From NCBI RefSeq assembly GCF_027484705.1, contig NZ_JAIXSL010000024.1:124001-188000 (forward strand): 64,000 nucleotides of DNA. Direction: 5' to 3'. Below the pieces are notes generated by a model that was given only the letters and a program-made list of their open reading frames with translations, did not search any database and had not been told where the DNA came from. The position numbers were made by a program, and so were the translations under genes. Of the stretch, positions 1 to 9,342 are shown piece after piece. This DNA comes from Flavobacterium sp. (GTDB lineage: Bacteria; Bacteroidota; Bacteroidia; Flavobacteriales; Flavobacteriaceae). Position 1 is the first letter of the stretch. Every line of letters begins with the position of its first letter.

Positions 1-1
1 A

Positions 2-691
2 GACATTGCCAACGCGATAGCTGCCAATCACCCAGAAGTATATTTATTAGTATTACTGATTGACGAGCGCCCTGAAGAGGTGACCGACATGCAACGTTCA
101 GTTCGCGGCGAAGTTATCGCTTCGACATTTGATAGAGAACCACAAGAGCACGTAAAAATCGCGAATATCGTTTTGGAAAAAGCGAAACGTCTGGTAGAAT
201 GCGGTCATGATGTGGTGATTTTGCTCGATTCGATTACGCGTTTGGCCAGAGCTTACAACACCGTGCAACCGGCTTCCGGAAAAGTATTGAGCGGTGGTGT
301 CGATGCCAATGCGTTGCAGAAACCGAAACGTTTCTTCGGAGCGGCCAGAAATGTAGAGCACGGCGGTTCGCTGAGCATTATCGCGACGGCCCTGACCGAA
401 ACAGGTTCGAAAATGGACGAGGTGATTTTTGAGGAATTCAAAGGAACCGGTAACATGGAATTGCAATTGGATCGTAAGATTGCGAACAAGCGTATTTTCC
501 CTGCGATTGATCTGACTTCATCAAGTACGCGAAGAGACGATTTATTGCTTGATGAAAAAACATTACAACGTATGTGGATTATGCGCAAATATTTATCGGA
601 TATGAATCCGGTAGAAGCGATGGATTTCATCAACGACCGTTTCAAGAAAACCAGAAATAACGAAGAGTTTCTGATTTCGATGAACGATTAA
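2..691 (+). CDS. rho: Transcription termination factor Rho, C-terminal part (5' end outside window)
   Basis: Rho is the hexameric ATP-driven RNA helicase that ends transcription at Rho-dependent sites. The frame is open from base 2 with no start in the window, so only about the last 229 residues are present. They cover most of the ATPase core: '[13 protein letters not shown]', the Walker-B type stretch '[16 protein letters not shown]', the Q-loop region '[16 protein letters not shown]' and the R-loop 'FKGTGNMEL', ending '...[10 protein letters not shown]'. The match to Rho is essentially unambiguous. A strong hairpin terminator follows 40 bases after the stop. The N-terminal RNA-binding domain, often extended in Bacteroidota, cannot be judged here. 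Confidence 0.97.
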   Translation, partial: DIANAIAANHPEVYLLVLLIDERPEEVTDMQRSVRGEVIASTFDREPQEHVKIANIVLEKAKRLVECGHDVVILLDSITRLARAYNTVQPASGKVLSGGVDANALQKPKRFFGAARNVEHGGSLSIIATALTETGSKMDEVIFEEFKGTGNMELQLDRKIANKRIFPAIDLTSSSTRRDDLLLDEKTLQRMWIMRKYLSDMNPVEAMDFINDRFKKTRNNEEFLISMND

Positions 692-730
692 GTTCAATTA
701 ATAATTGATAATTAACAATTGATAATTAAA

Positions 731-759
731 AAGCTCCAAGATGATTGGAGCTTTTTTTA
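731..759. terminator. Intrinsic terminator between rho and a convergent endonuclease gene
   Basis: A 9 bp perfect stem (AAGCTCCAA / TTGGAGCTT) with a 5-base loop runs into a T tract. It sits between the end of rho and the stop of the convergent minus-strand gene, so it ends rho transcription and may serve both directions. Confidence 0.85.
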
Positions 760-769
760 TTGTGTTAGA

Positions 770-1855
770 TTAATTCACCACAATTTTCTTAGTAGCGGTT
801 TGCGAGTTCGAAGTCAACTTTACAAAGTAAAAACCTTGAGGCAAATTTTCTAAAGTGTACGAATGGTTCACTTCGGTGGGATGTTGTATTTTCTGCACCA
901 GTTGTCCGTTGATATTGATGAGTTCAATAGTATCGATGGTATTGTTGCTTGTGATGTTTATATGGTTGTCATTCGTCGGATTCGGATAAATCGCAATGGA
1001 ATTTGACAAGTCAAAAGTAGTATTGCTCAGGAACATGCCCGGCCAACGGTTTTCCGCCGGACTGCCGCCCCAAATGACTGTCGCTAAAAAAGGATTGTCG
1101 ATAAAAGGATTTCGGTTTCCTTGTCCGTAAGCATTATTAGCGTTTCCTAAATAAGTGTTTCTTCGATCTTCCACTTCAGAAACAGGATCTTCGGCATTCC
1201 ATTCCAACAATAAATTGATCATATTGCCATCAATGCTATTGACGGTTCCGACCGATACGTACATAGGAATACATTGTGTGCCATAACGCAGATACATATA
1301 CATCATCATACGCGCGATGTCGCCTTTCCATTCATCACCGGGATACCAATAGGCGCCAATGATTCCAGAGTTTCCTGAACCTGCTGCGAATTTTCTACTG
1401 GCACGGTCTGAATTCCGATCAACATCAGAAGCCCGGATGTGGTGCGCATCTGAACCTGGGCCATCGTTTCCCAAATCGGGATCACCCAAGGATTTGGCGA
1501 AAGTATGTTCGCGGTTCCAATTGCAGGCGCCGGTTCCGTCATCGTATTTGTAGCGTTTTCTATGGTCTTTATGATCGGTGACATCAGCCGGACAGATGGT
1601 GCTGCTGAATCCGTAAACCAGAAACACATTGTTGTTGTCCGTTGGATCGACATCGACGACTTTAATCGCGTCTTCGGCTTGTTGGTACGTTAAGAAATGG
1701 GTATGAGTTTGTGTGATTTTGATCGCCAACGCTTCTTTCAAAGCCATTCCAGTCTGATTGAAGTTGAATCCGTTATAGTAAGCTGCCGGATTACCCGATT
1801 GAGAAAAACCAAAAGTTAGTTTTAAAACGAATAGGGCAATGATTAATTTTTTCAT
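770..1855 (-). CDS. Secreted endonuclease I family nuclease with type IX sorting domain
   Basis: Predicted extracellular non-specific nuclease of the endonuclease I (EndA/NucM) family, 361 residues. The start chosen is the ATG that directly precedes a signal peptide ('MKKLIIALFVLKLTFGFSQ'); a longer frame adds 16 residues without signal character. The metal-finger motif 'NREHTFAKS' lies near residues 114-122, followed by 'SDAHHIRASDVDRNSDR', which in this family provides further catalytic and metal residues. The last ~80 residues form a type A T9SS C-terminal domain with 'IAIYPNPTND' and a 'GFYFVKL' strand, ending 'KKIVVN'. The next gene upstream is a diverged homologue. Likely role: degradation of extracellular DNA or RNA for nutrients. 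Confidence 0.9.
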   Translation of the reverse strand: MKKLIIALFVLKLTFGFSQSGNPAAYYNGFNFNQTGMALKEALAIKITQTHTHFLTYQQAEDAIKVVDVDPTDNNNVFLVYGFSSTICPADVTDHKDHRKRYKYDDGTGACNWNREHTFAKSLGDPDLGNDGPGSDAHHIRASDVDRNSDRASRKFAAGSGNSGIIGAYWYPGDEWKGDIARMMMYMYLRYGTQCIPMYVSVGTVNSIDGNMINLLLEWNAEDPVSEVEDRRNTYLGNANNAYGQGNRNPFIDNPFLATVIWGGSPAENRWPGMFLSNTTFDLSNSIAIYPNPTNDNHINITSNNTIDTIELININGQLVQKIQHPTEVNHSYTLENLPQGFYFVKLTSNSQTATKKIVVN

Positions 1856-1920
1856 GATACATTTTTTGCGGCTGTAAATGTAATCAGTTTGTCGGAATAA
1901 CAATCAAATTTTAACGGCAT

Positions 1921-1944
1921 AAAAAAACCTTCCACACGGAAGGC
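1921..1944 (-). terminator. Intrinsic terminator after the second endonuclease gene
   Basis: On the minus strand, GCCTTCC-GTGT-GGAAGG is followed by seven T. It separates the two tandem endonuclease genes, so they are probably separate transcription units. Confidence 0.8.
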
Positions 1945-1966
1945 TTTTGAAATAGGGTAACTTTTT

Positions 1967-3076
1967 TTAGTTGACGATCACTTTTTTGGTGATTGATTTT
2001 CCTGCTGTAGTGATTTTCATCAAATAAAAACCAGAAGGAAGATTTTCTAAAGTATAGCTGTTATTTTCCAGACTTGGGTTTTTGATTTCCTGAAACAATT
2101 GCCCGTTGATCGTGATGAGTTGGATAGCTTCCAGATTAGCATAGCTACTGATGGTAATCGTGTGGTTATTCGTCGGATTTGGGAACACTGAAATTGTATT
2201 TTCCAAAACCGCGAAATTTTCATCCGATAAAGCAGTGCAAGCGGTACTCCAGACACGGCACACATATTCCGGATGGTCTATGTAAGGATTTCTGTTGTTT
2301 TGACGCGCATAGATGGCGTTATTCCTGTCGATTTCTCTTTGGCTTACCGGATCGTTGTTGTTCCAGGTTAGTAAGATGTTTAAGAAAGTTGGATTGAAAA
2401 CCTGATCACTCGTATTGTTGAACATCGGGTAAGTATAACCGGCAACGACATCTTCATAACGTGTGGCAAAATATAGAAGACAACGCGCGATATCGCCTTT
2501 GAATTCATCAATCGGTTCGAAAACGGTACCTGTATATCCGGCAGAATATCCTGCGTTTAAGTTGGAGCCTCTTTTCGTTCCGTTTACTGAGGTCCAGTTC
2601 ACTACATTCACTTTTCCGAAAGGCAAATCACCTCTTTGGGCATTGACGTGTTTGTCAGAAGGCAAAACAAAATGTGCATCGGAATACATCGGAGTGGCAG
2701 AACCAAAAACGGATTGCGGAACCAAATGTTCTCTGTTGTAACGTTCGCATTCGTTGTTCCCGAGTGTTCCGTCGTCTTGACCGGTTCCATAAGTGAATTC
2801 ACATTCAGCTCCGGTTGGATTTTCGGTATAATTATCCAACATGGTTCCGTCATTTTCATAATAGAAATCTTTATCAGAAGTATTATAAGTGGTATACAAA
2901 CCCGAATAACCACGGTCATTATGTCCGTTGATGATATTGAAGAGTTGCGTTTTTAAAGTGTATCCTGTTCCGGTAGCCGTGTTGTAATAACCGGTCGGAA
3001 TCGAAGCACTGTTTCTTTGCTGTCCAAAAGTAATCGCAAGCGAAAAGGTTAAAAGTAGGGTAAGTAATTTTTTCAT
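1967..3076 (-). CDS. Secreted endonuclease I family nuclease with type IX sorting domain (second copy)
   Basis: Second endonuclease I family protein, 369 residues, with signal peptide 'MKKLLTLLLTFSLAITFGQ'. The catalytic region 'NREHLVPQSVFG' (from about residue 114) and 'SDAHFVLPSDKHVNAQRGD' matches the family better than the downstream paralog does. The C-terminus carries the T9SS sorting domain ('ISVFPNPTNN', 'SGFYLMKI', 'KKVIVN'). The sorting domains of the two tandem proteins are much more alike than their catalytic parts. The gene begins 17 bases after the stop of the rRNA methyltransferase gene, so it may be read from the same transcript. Confidence 0.92.
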   Translation of the reverse strand: MKKLLTLLLTFSLAITFGQQRNSASIPTGYYNTATGTGYTLKTQLFNIINGHNDRGYSGLYTTYNTSDKDFYYENDGTMLDNYTENPTGAECEFTYGTGQDDGTLGNNECERYNREHLVPQSVFGSATPMYSDAHFVLPSDKHVNAQRGDLPFGKVNVVNWTSVNGTKRGSNLNAGYSAGYTGTVFEPIDEFKGDIARCLLYFATRYEDVVAGYTYPMFNNTSDQVFNPTFLNILLTWNNNDPVSQREIDRNNAIYARQNNRNPYIDHPEYVCRVWSTACTALSDENFAVLENTISVFPNPTNNHTITISSYANLEAIQLITINGQLFQEIKNPSLENNSYTLENLPSGFYLMKITTAGKSITKKVIVN

Positions 3077-3093
3077 ATGAAATGGGTGCTTAA

Positions 3094-4311
3094 TTAATTT
3101 GTTGCTCTTTCGAGGAGTGCCATATAAAATCCGTCGAATCCTGATTCTGACGCAAGGATTTTGGAATCTCTTACAAAAGTAAAGTTTTTACCAGTCTCGG
3201 TAGTTAAAAAATGTTTAATTTGTTCCTGATTCTCAGATGGTAAGACTGAACATGTAGCATATACAAGCTTTCCGCCGGGTTTTACGATTTTAGCATAGCT
3301 TTCTAAAACCTCGGATTGCACTTTTCGGATGTTGTCGATGAATTCGGGTTGTAATTTCCACTTCGCATCAGGGTTTCTTTTTAAAACACCTAATCCGCTG
3401 CATGGCGCATCGATTAAGACACGGTCGGCTTTTTCGTAAAGTTTTTTAATGACTTTTGTCGAATCTATAATGCGGTATTCGATATTGAACGCGCCGTTTC
3501 TTTTGGCTCTTAGTTTTAATTGCTTGAGTTTGCTTTCGTACAAATCCATCGCAATGAGTTGGCCTTTGTTTTCCATCAAGGAAGCGATGTGCAAGGTTTT
3601 TCCTCCAGCTCCGGCGCAAGTATCGACGACACGCATGCCCGGTTTTACATCTAAAAACGCGGCAACCAATTGTGAATTGGCATCCTGTACTTCAAAAAAT
3701 CCTTCTTTAAAAGCATCAGTCAAAAATACATTCGCTCTTTCTTTGAGCACTAAAGCGTCGGGTTGGTCTTTTAAAAATTCGGTTTCGATGTTGAGGTCCA
3801 TTAAGATCGCTCTTAATTTTTCCTTGGTTGTTTTGAGTGTATTCACTCTGAGAATCACTTTCGCGGGTTGGTTTTGCGCAGCAATTTCTTTAGTCCAGAC
3901 TTTTTCGCCCAGTTCTTTCACGCCTAAAGCATCCATCCAATCCGGAATGGATTCGCGGAAAGCTCTGATTTTCGATAATTCGTCAAATCTACCTTTTATT
4001 TTGCGTTCGGGTGTGCCTTCGAGTTGTCTCCAATCGGGAATCGGATAACCTCTCAAAACGGCCCAGACAGCGAACATTCTCCATAAATTATCACGGTCGT
4101 AAGGTTCTTTGACTTCGGCAATTTCGGCATATAAACGTTTCCAACGTACGATTTCATAGATGGTTTCGGCCACGAATTTGCGGTCGGAACTTCCCCAGCG
4201 TTTGTCTTTTTTTAAGGCTCTGGCGACTACTTTATCGGCATATTCCCCTTCGTTGAAAATCGCATTTAGGGAATCGATGGTAGTGTATACTAAATTTCGG
4301 TGTAATCTCAT
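3094..4311 (-). CDS. RsmB/NOP-type RNA 5-methylcytosine methyltransferase
   Basis: SAM-dependent m5C methyltransferase of the RsmB/NOP2 family (Fmu-like), 405 residues, probably acting on 16S rRNA. The N-terminal ~140 residues resemble the NusB-like domain of RsmB. The catalytic domain has SAM motif I 'DTCAGAGGKTLHIA' (230-243), the 'DAPCSGLGVLKRNPD' motif IV with Cys304, and the 'TCSVLPSEN' motif VI with Cys354, which gives the two-cysteine signature of the family. The gene lies 52 bases downstream of kup on the same strand. Which cytosine it modifies cannot be told from sequence alone, so no symbol is given. Confidence 0.92.
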   Translation of the reverse strand: MRLHRNLVYTTIDSLNAIFNEGEYADKVVARALKKDKRWGSSDRKFVAETIYEIVRWKRLYAEIAEVKEPYDRDNLWRMFAVWAVLRGYPIPDWRQLEGTPERKIKGRFDELSKIRAFRESIPDWMDALGVKELGEKVWTKEIAAQNQPAKVILRVNTLKTTKEKLRAILMDLNIETEFLKDQPDALVLKERANVFLTDAFKEGFFEVQDANSQLVAAFLDVKPGMRVVDTCAGAGGKTLHIASLMENKGQLIAMDLYESKLKQLKLRAKRNGAFNIEYRIIDSTKVIKKLYEKADRVLIDAPCSGLGVLKRNPDAKWKLQPEFIDNIRKVQSEVLESYAKIVKPGGKLVYATCSVLPSENQEQIKHFLTTETGKNFTFVRDSKILASESGFDGFYMALLERATN

Positions 4312-4363
4312 TTTTTGTCATTGAGGTGCAAAGGTACAGTTTAATACGCAGTTTGCAAGCCCT

Positions 4364-6340
4364 TTAATTGATGCGCGTCAGACAGATTTTTTCCGGCGGG
4401 TGAAGCACCATCGGGAATTTTTCGATTTTGACCGAACTGCTGTCCAATCCGAAACCGTTTTCTTCTGAGAGGCTGAATTTTTTGATCAGGAAGTAAGTAT
4501 TCATAATCACCTTCTCGTGCCAACGCAAATCTGAATCGTTCGATAGGAATTTCTCAGACAAGACGAATTTGAAATCGCCGAGGATGTTGTTTTTGTTCAA
4601 AGATTCGTAGCGGCTCGTGACATCGACTTCGCCATTTTTCACCATATCGGTAAGCACTTCCTTAAACATCAAATTGATTTTCGTTGGTTCGCGGAATCCT
4701 AAATTGAAATCGATTCTGAACAAATCATCTTTGATGACTTCGGTCACTTTGTATTCGGAACGGTAGGGTTCGCTCAAAATGTTGACGTGCACGAACCAAT
4801 AGATGTCAGCTCTTTTCGGGCGTTTCTGTAAGATCGAATACATTACTTTTTCCTCAATCTCGTCGGTTCTTCCGGCATTGGTCATGTACACTAAATGTGT
4901 GGCATATTTTGGAATCGATAAATCGACGCTGAGTTCGGCAAGCACTTTTTTGTAATTGTCAATCTTAACAAATTTCGTATAGGTTTTGCTGATCTGTTTC
5001 GCCATATACCAAGTGGTCATAATCGAAATCAGCGCAATGGCAATGAATAAAGTAACGTAACCGCCATCGGCAAATTTGGTGATGTTTGCCACGAAGAAAC
5101 TCAGTTCAATAATCAGATAAATCGTAATCAATGGGAAAAGGAAATACCACTTGACGCGTTTCATGATCAGATAATAATTGAGCAATATCGTCGTCATGAT
5201 CATACATAAAATGATCGCCAATCCGTACGCATGCTCCATGTTACTGGATTCTTCGAAGTGAATAACGATTCCAATACAACCTAACAACAACAGCCAGTTA
5301 ATCGATGGAATGTAGAGCTGGCCTTTCAATTCAGTTGGATATTTGATTTTGACTTTAGGCCAGAAATTCAATCGCATCGCTTCATTTATTAAGGTAAATG
5401 ACCCGCTAATCAAGGCTTGAGATGCAATCACCGCTGCTAAAGTTGCAATAACAATTCCAATGGGCTGGAACCAGCTTGCCATCGACAAATAAAACGGATT
5501 TGCATTGGCTCCTCCAATACTTCTGAGCGTTTCGCCTTCGTGTTTAATGAGATAAGCCGCTTGTCCGAAATAGTTGAGCACCAAAGTGATTTTTACAAAA
5601 ATCCAGCTGATGCGGATGTTTTTCCTACCGCAATGTCCCATGTCAGAATACAAAGCTTCGGCTCCGGTGGTACATAGAAAGACAAACCCGAGAATAAAAA
5701 AACCTTCTGGATTCACACCATCATCGGCAATTAATATCTTATAGGCATAATAGGGGTTGATGGCTTTGAGGACTTCATAATTTCCTATAATCTGTAGTGC
5801 ACCTACAATGCCCAACATCATAAACCAAATCAGCATAATTGGGGCAAAAAATTTCCCGACGAGCTTGGTTCCGAATTGTTGAATCGTAAACAGGATGACT
5901 AAAATTCCAATGACAATCGGAATAGTGTTGATTTGAGGATAAAACGTACGAACCCCTTCAACGGCTGAGGAAACGGAAATCGGAGGCGTGATAATTCCGT
6001 CTGCCAGCAAAGCACTTCCACCAATAATCGCAGGAATAATGAGCCATTTAATTTTTGTACGTTTGACCAGAGCGTACAAGGCGAAAATCCCTCCTTCACC
6101 GTGGTTGTCGGCACTCAATGTGATGAGGACGTATTTGATTGTTGTTTGTAGGGTCAGCGTCCAAAAGACTAAGGAAATTCCGCCCAGAACCAAATCTTTG
6201 TTGATGGCGAAATCGAGACCCAGTATGGCTTTCATTACATACAAAGGTGAGGTTCCAATATCACCATAAATAATCCCAAGGGAAATTAGTAATCCACCGA
6301 AAGTGAGTTTACTGTGTAGGCCATGATGTTGAGAGCTCAT
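4364..6340 (-). CDS. kup: Low-affinity potassium uptake protein Kup
   Basis: K+/H+ symporter of the KUP/HAK/KT family in the inner membrane, 658 residues, the normal length. The start region 'LTFGGLLISLGIIYGDIGTSPLYVM' (in part) is the family hallmark. About twelve hydrophobic helices fill the first ~440 residues, including 'TTGAEALYSDMGHCG' and 'ASQALISGSFTLINEAMRL'. A soluble C-terminal domain of ~200 residues follows and ends 'HPPEKICLTRIN'. The gene stands between an intergenic gap carrying a neighbour's terminator and the rRNA methyltransferase, which may be cotranscribed. Confidence 0.96.
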   Translation of the reverse strand: MSSQHHGLHSKLTFGGLLISLGIIYGDIGTSPLYVMKAILGLDFAINKDLVLGGISLVFWTLTLQTTIKYVLITLSADNHGEGGIFALYALVKRTKIKWLIIPAIIGGSALLADGIITPPISVSSAVEGVRTFYPQINTIPIVIGILVILFTIQQFGTKLVGKFFAPIMLIWFMMLGIVGALQIIGNYEVLKAINPYYAYKILIADDGVNPEGFFILGFVFLCTTGAEALYSDMGHCGRKNIRISWIFVKITLVLNYFGQAAYLIKHEGETLRSIGGANANPFYLSMASWFQPIGIVIATLAAVIASQALISGSFTLINEAMRLNFWPKVKIKYPTELKGQLYIPSINWLLLLGCIGIVIHFEESSNMEHAYGLAIILCMIMTTILLNYYLIMKRVKWYFLFPLITIYLIIELSFFVANITKFADGGYVTLFIAIALISIMTTWYMAKQISKTYTKFVKIDNYKKVLAELSVDLSIPKYATHLVYMTNAGRTDEIEEKVMYSILQKRPKRADIYWFVHVNILSEPYRSEYKVTEVIKDDLFRIDFNLGFREPTKINLMFKEVLTDMVKNGEVDVTSRYESLNKNNILGDFKFVLSEKFLSNDSDLRWHEKVIMNTYFLIKKFSLSEENGFGLDSSSVKIEKFPMVLHPPEKICLTRIN

Positions 6341-6445
6341 AAAAAACTATTAAAAAAAGAGGACAAATTTACTATTATAAATACATATTTATTAAAAATA
6401 GCCATTTATTTTTATTAAACGATTTGAATCTAAATTATAGGAAAT

Positions 6446-6471
6446 AAAAAAACACCGCAATGGCAGTGTTT
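6446..6471 (-). terminator. Intrinsic terminator of the repeat-protein gene
   Basis: On the minus strand, AACACTG-CCATTG-CGGTGTT (one G-U pair) is followed by seven T, 23 bases beyond the stop of the repeat-protein gene. It insulates kup from that gene. Confidence 0.7.
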
Positions 6472-6493
6472 CTTATGAAATAAATAGAATGTA

Positions 6494-7669
6494 TTATCGT
6501 CTGTTACCTCTTTCACCTCGCGGCGAACTGTTATCCCGTGCATTGTTATTTCTGGTTTCAGTCCGGTTTTCATGGGTTGAAAACCTTTCGCGGCTTCGGC
6601 CTTCATTGTTGGCTACGGGAGATTTTACGCCACCTGTAGGACGATCGTATCTCGTCGTGTTTTCGGCTCTTGTTCTTTGGCCTTGGTAATCTTCATTTCT
6701 TGTGCTTTGTTTGATTGGGTCATTGTTTCTTCCAATTGTTCTTGTTCCGTTGGATGAAGATTCGCTTCTGGTACTTTGCTTAATCGGATCATTGTTTCTG
6801 CCGTTAGATCTTGTTCCGGTGTATGATGATTCGCTTCTTGTAGTTTGTTTAATCGGATCATTGTTGCGACCATTGTTTCTGGTATTGGTGTAAGCCAAAT
6901 CTTTTTGGTGACCACCATTTCTTACGGTTCTTGTACGGTCTAATTCATAACGGTTTGCATAACTGGTATTTCTGTAGGTGAAGGCGCGTGTAGGATAAGT
7001 TCTCTCGCAATAGTTGGCTCTTATAGGTTGGTGCATTATGACCGCTCTTGAACATCTTCTTGTAGTCACATAATTGTAATGGTTGTTGAAATTCAAATGA
7101 ATGTTGATGTTGTGACGGTATCTGAAAACCGGACAAGGATTCCAGGCAAAATAATAGGTCGGATAATAATTCCAATACCATACGGAGCAATACGGACGGT
7201 AGCGTGGCGTCCAAAACGTGGTGTAAATGATGGGAGTACTTACATAAACCGGTTCGTAAATATAATTCTGTCCATACATATAAACGTCACCTACAACCTG
7301 TACTTGCACTTGGTTGTCGCGGTCTCTTTCTACTTCAATGGTAGCTACGTCCTGAAAAGTATCTTTTCCTAAAACCGCCTGCACTATGATGAGGTGTGTG
7401 TTTTCTTCAACCGATTCAATGACTCTTAAATAATCAACTTGGTTGTCATCATTCAAATCGAGATTTGAGATTTGAATTTTCGGATCGTTAAGCTGTCTTT
7501 CGAAATCTTCAAGATTTTTAGCGTCTCCGAAGATGGAAGCAATTGCCCGAAGGTCTAAGTTATCACTGATTTCGGAACTCATTGCATTGACCGTGGTTCG
7601 GTCTTGGGCTAATAGGGAAGAGGCAAAAAGGAAAGTCACACAAGCGGAAAAAATAATTTTGGTTTTCAT
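6494..7669 (-). CDS. Secreted Asn/Arg-rich protein with three 23-residue tandem repeats
   Basis: Function unknown, 391 residues. The signal peptide 'MKTKIIFSACVTFLFASSLLAQ' points to export. Residues ~30-140 form a compact acidic domain ('DDNQVDYLRVIESVEENTH') like those in many flavobacterial envelope proteins. A Tyr/Trp/Pro-rich middle follows ('FWTPRYRPYCSVWYWNYYP'). The C-terminal ~150 residues are low complexity and very rich in Arg, Asn, Ser and Thr, with three copies of a 23-residue unit containing 'GRNNDPIKQ'. The tail is strongly basic ('RGERGNRR'). It could be a cell-surface or nucleic-acid-binding protein, but there is no direct evidence. A terminator follows the gene. Confidence 0.75.
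   Translation of the reverse strand: MKTKIIFSACVTFLFASSLLAQDRTTVNAMSSEISDNLDLRAIASIFGDAKNLEDFERQLNDPKIQISNLDLNDDNQVDYLRVIESVEENTHLIIVQAVLGKDTFQDVATIEVERDRDNQVQVQVVGDVYMYGQNYIYEPVYVSTPIIYTTFWTPRYRPYCSVWYWNYYPTYYFAWNPCPVFRYRHNINIHLNFNNHYNYVTTRRCSRAVIMHQPIRANYCERTYPTRAFTYRNTSYANRYELDRTRTVRNGGHQKDLAYTNTRNNGRNNDPIKQTTRSESSYTGTRSNGRNNDPIKQSTRSESSSNGTRTIGRNNDPIKQSTRNEDYQGQRTRAENTTRYDRPTGGVKSPVANNEGRSRERFSTHENRTETRNNNARDNSSPRGERGNRR
6686..6892 (-). repeat. Three in-frame 69 bp tandem repeats
   Basis: Three consecutive 69 bp units, each encoding 23 residues around a conserved 'GRNNDPIKQ' core and 'TRSESS' or a variant of it. Core copies start at a spacing of exactly 69 bases and differ at a few positions, so this is an older in-frame expansion inside the secreted protein gene. 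Confidence 0.85.
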
Positions 7670-7818
7670 GACGTTGGTTTTTTGATTAATAATAAATCAT
7701 TCACAATCAAAAACTTGGAATGATAATCTAACCGCGGTTTTTCAATTACTGTGCCATTAAAATTTTGTAGTTTCCCATTTTTATGTTAATAATCGTAAAT
7801 TCGCTTAAAATCATCCAC

Positions 7819-8865
7819 ATGAGAATCTTACTGTTTTCCTTGTTTTGTCTGCTCTCAGCTTGTGCTACAAAAAAAATGCATGAAGGTCTTGATTTTTTTC
7901 AATCGGTAGCTGTCGATACTCTTTTAAGCGATAAAATCAATTGTCGTGCGATTATTCCAACCGATGATAAAGTTTATTATGCCGGCGATCAGGGACGGAA
8001 CGGGTTCGTAAATTATACCGACAAAAAGAAAACGCAATTTTTACTTCTTGGTGCCAATAATCCCATGGAATTCAGAAGCATTGCCAAAACTTCCAAGGCA
8101 GTTTTTATTTTGAGTATCGGAAACCCAGCGCAACTTTATAAACACTCAAATGATTTGTCTCAAAGCAAGCGTGTTTACATCGAAAGTCACGAGAAAGTTT
8201 TTTACGACAGCATGCAATTCTGGAATGAACAAGAAGGAATTGCTATTGGTGATCCTGTTGCAGATTGTCTTTCGATAATTCGCACCAAAGATGGTGGTGA
8301 TTCATGGCAGAAAATCCCGTGTAATAAATTGCCAAAAGTGGTCGATGGTGAAGCCGCTTTTGCCGCAAGCAACAGCAACATCGTCATCAAGGGAAACGAC
8401 AGCTGGATCGTGACCGGTGGAAAGAAAGCACGCATTTTCCATTCATCTGATAAAGGAAATCACTGGAAAACTTTTGAAACTCCGATTGTTCAGGGTCTGG
8501 AAATGACTGGAATTTACACAGCGGATTTTTACAACAATAAAATAGGTGTGATCGCCGGCGGGAATTATGAAAAGCAAAACGAAAATTTCAGCAACAAAGC
8601 CATGACTTTCGATGGCGGAAAAACGTGGAAATTGGTTGGCGAGCATGAAGGGTTCGGTTATGCTTCCTGCATTCAATTTGTGCCAGAAAGCAAAGGTTCG
8701 GCGATGGTTTGTGTGGCAGGAAACGGCTTATGGTATTCGCATGATTATGGCGAAACTTGGAAATTATTGTTCGAAACCAAAGAGCTTTATACTTTGAGGT
8801 TCTTAAATAAAAATACCGCTGTTGCTGCGGGCAGAAGCGGTATTTTTAAACTCGATTTTAAATAG
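7819..8865 (+). CDS. Lipoprotein beta-propeller with Asp-box repeats (Ycf48/BNR-like)
   Basis: Predicted lipoprotein of 348 residues. The start chosen is the second ATG, which directly precedes the lipoprotein signal 'MRILLFSLFCLLSAC' with lipid Cys15; the longer frame adds 12 residues. The body shows repeated Asp-box type turns spaced as in a beta-propeller: 'TKDGGDSWQKI', 'SSDKGNHWKTF', 'TFDGGKTWKLV', 'SHDYGETWKLL'. Such proteins are variously labelled YCF48-like, BNR-repeat or, in flavobacterial annotations, oxidoreductase, but no catalytic motif is visible here. The substrate is unknown. The gene is divergent from the repeat protein and convergent with the ECF module, separated by only 8 bases. 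Confidence 0.8.
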   Translation: MRILLFSLFCLLSACATKKMHEGLDFFQSVAVDTLLSDKINCRAIIPTDDKVYYAGDQGRNGFVNYTDKKKTQFLLLGANNPMEFRSIAKTSKAVFILSIGNPAQLYKHSNDLSQSKRVYIESHEKVFYDSMQFWNEQEGIAIGDPVADCLSIIRTKDGGDSWQKIPCNKLPKVVDGEAAFAASNSNIVIKGNDSWIVTGGKKARIFHSSDKGNHWKTFETPIVQGLEMTGIYTADFYNNKIGVIAGGNYEKQNENFSNKAMTFDGGKTWKLVGEHEGFGYASCIQFVPESKGSAMVCVAGNGLWYSHDYGETWKLLFETKELYTLRFLNKNTAVAAGRSGIFKLDFK

Positions 8866-8873
8866 AAATTCAA

Positions 8874-9323
8874 TTAATTCCTGTTGTCTCGGTACTGTTT
8901 CAATAGTTTTCGGTTGAATCCTTCCTCGGCTTTTTTCAGCTTGATGATTTTCATTGGAGGAATGACGCCTTTCAGACTCGTAATGAATTTTTTGCGCAAC
9001 TGATACAATTCATCTTCAGTGTTTTCCATTTGGATTAAGAACGCCGTGGCTTCTTTATCAGTCATTTTATCAATTTCACTGCCATCCATACGATCAAGGT
9101 AGGCGCGTTTTTTTTCCTTTTTAAACTCTTTTTGCTTGTCTTCAAACGAATTGTACAAAGGCCAGAATTTTGCAGCTTCTTCAGAAGTGAGGTTGAGTTC
9201 CTCAGTAATGTAAGCTACTTTAAGCGCTTTGATCTGTTCTTTTTTCTGTTTCAACAATGGTTGTGCAAACGAAAACGAAGTGGTCAAAAGCACGAATAAG
9301 AATATCATTTTATGGGTTTTCAT
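8874..9323 (-). CDS. Periplasmic sensor of ECF-type sigma factor
   Basis: Small exported protein of 149 residues with signal peptide 'MKTHKMIFLFVLLTTSFSFAQ', followed by a highly charged helical body ('LNLTSEEAAKFWPLYNSFED', 'KKFITSLKGVIPPMKIIKLK'). It resembles the Spy/CpxP-like helical proteins that flavobacterial annotations call sensor of ECF-type sigma factor. The start was chosen at the signal peptide; an upstream in-frame extension would overlap the anti-sigma gene. It is the last gene of a sigma / membrane protein / sensor run, and its position supports a role in sensing envelope stress. Confidence 0.75.
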   Translation of the reverse strand: MKTHKMIFLFVLLTTSFSFAQPLLKQKKEQIKALKVAYITEELNLTSEEAAKFWPLYNSFEDKQKEFKKEKKRAYLDRMDGSEIDKMTDKEATAFLIQMENTEDELYQLRKKFITSLKGVIPPMKIIKLKKAEEGFNRKLLKQYRDNRN

Positions 9324-9342
9324 AGGTATATTTTTAGGATTG

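Noticed and set aside
6702..7372. Plus-strand open frames opposite the repeat protein, leucine- and valine-rich.
   Set aside because: They mirror the biased codons of the real minus-strand gene and its 69 bp repeats; no start signals or protein families.
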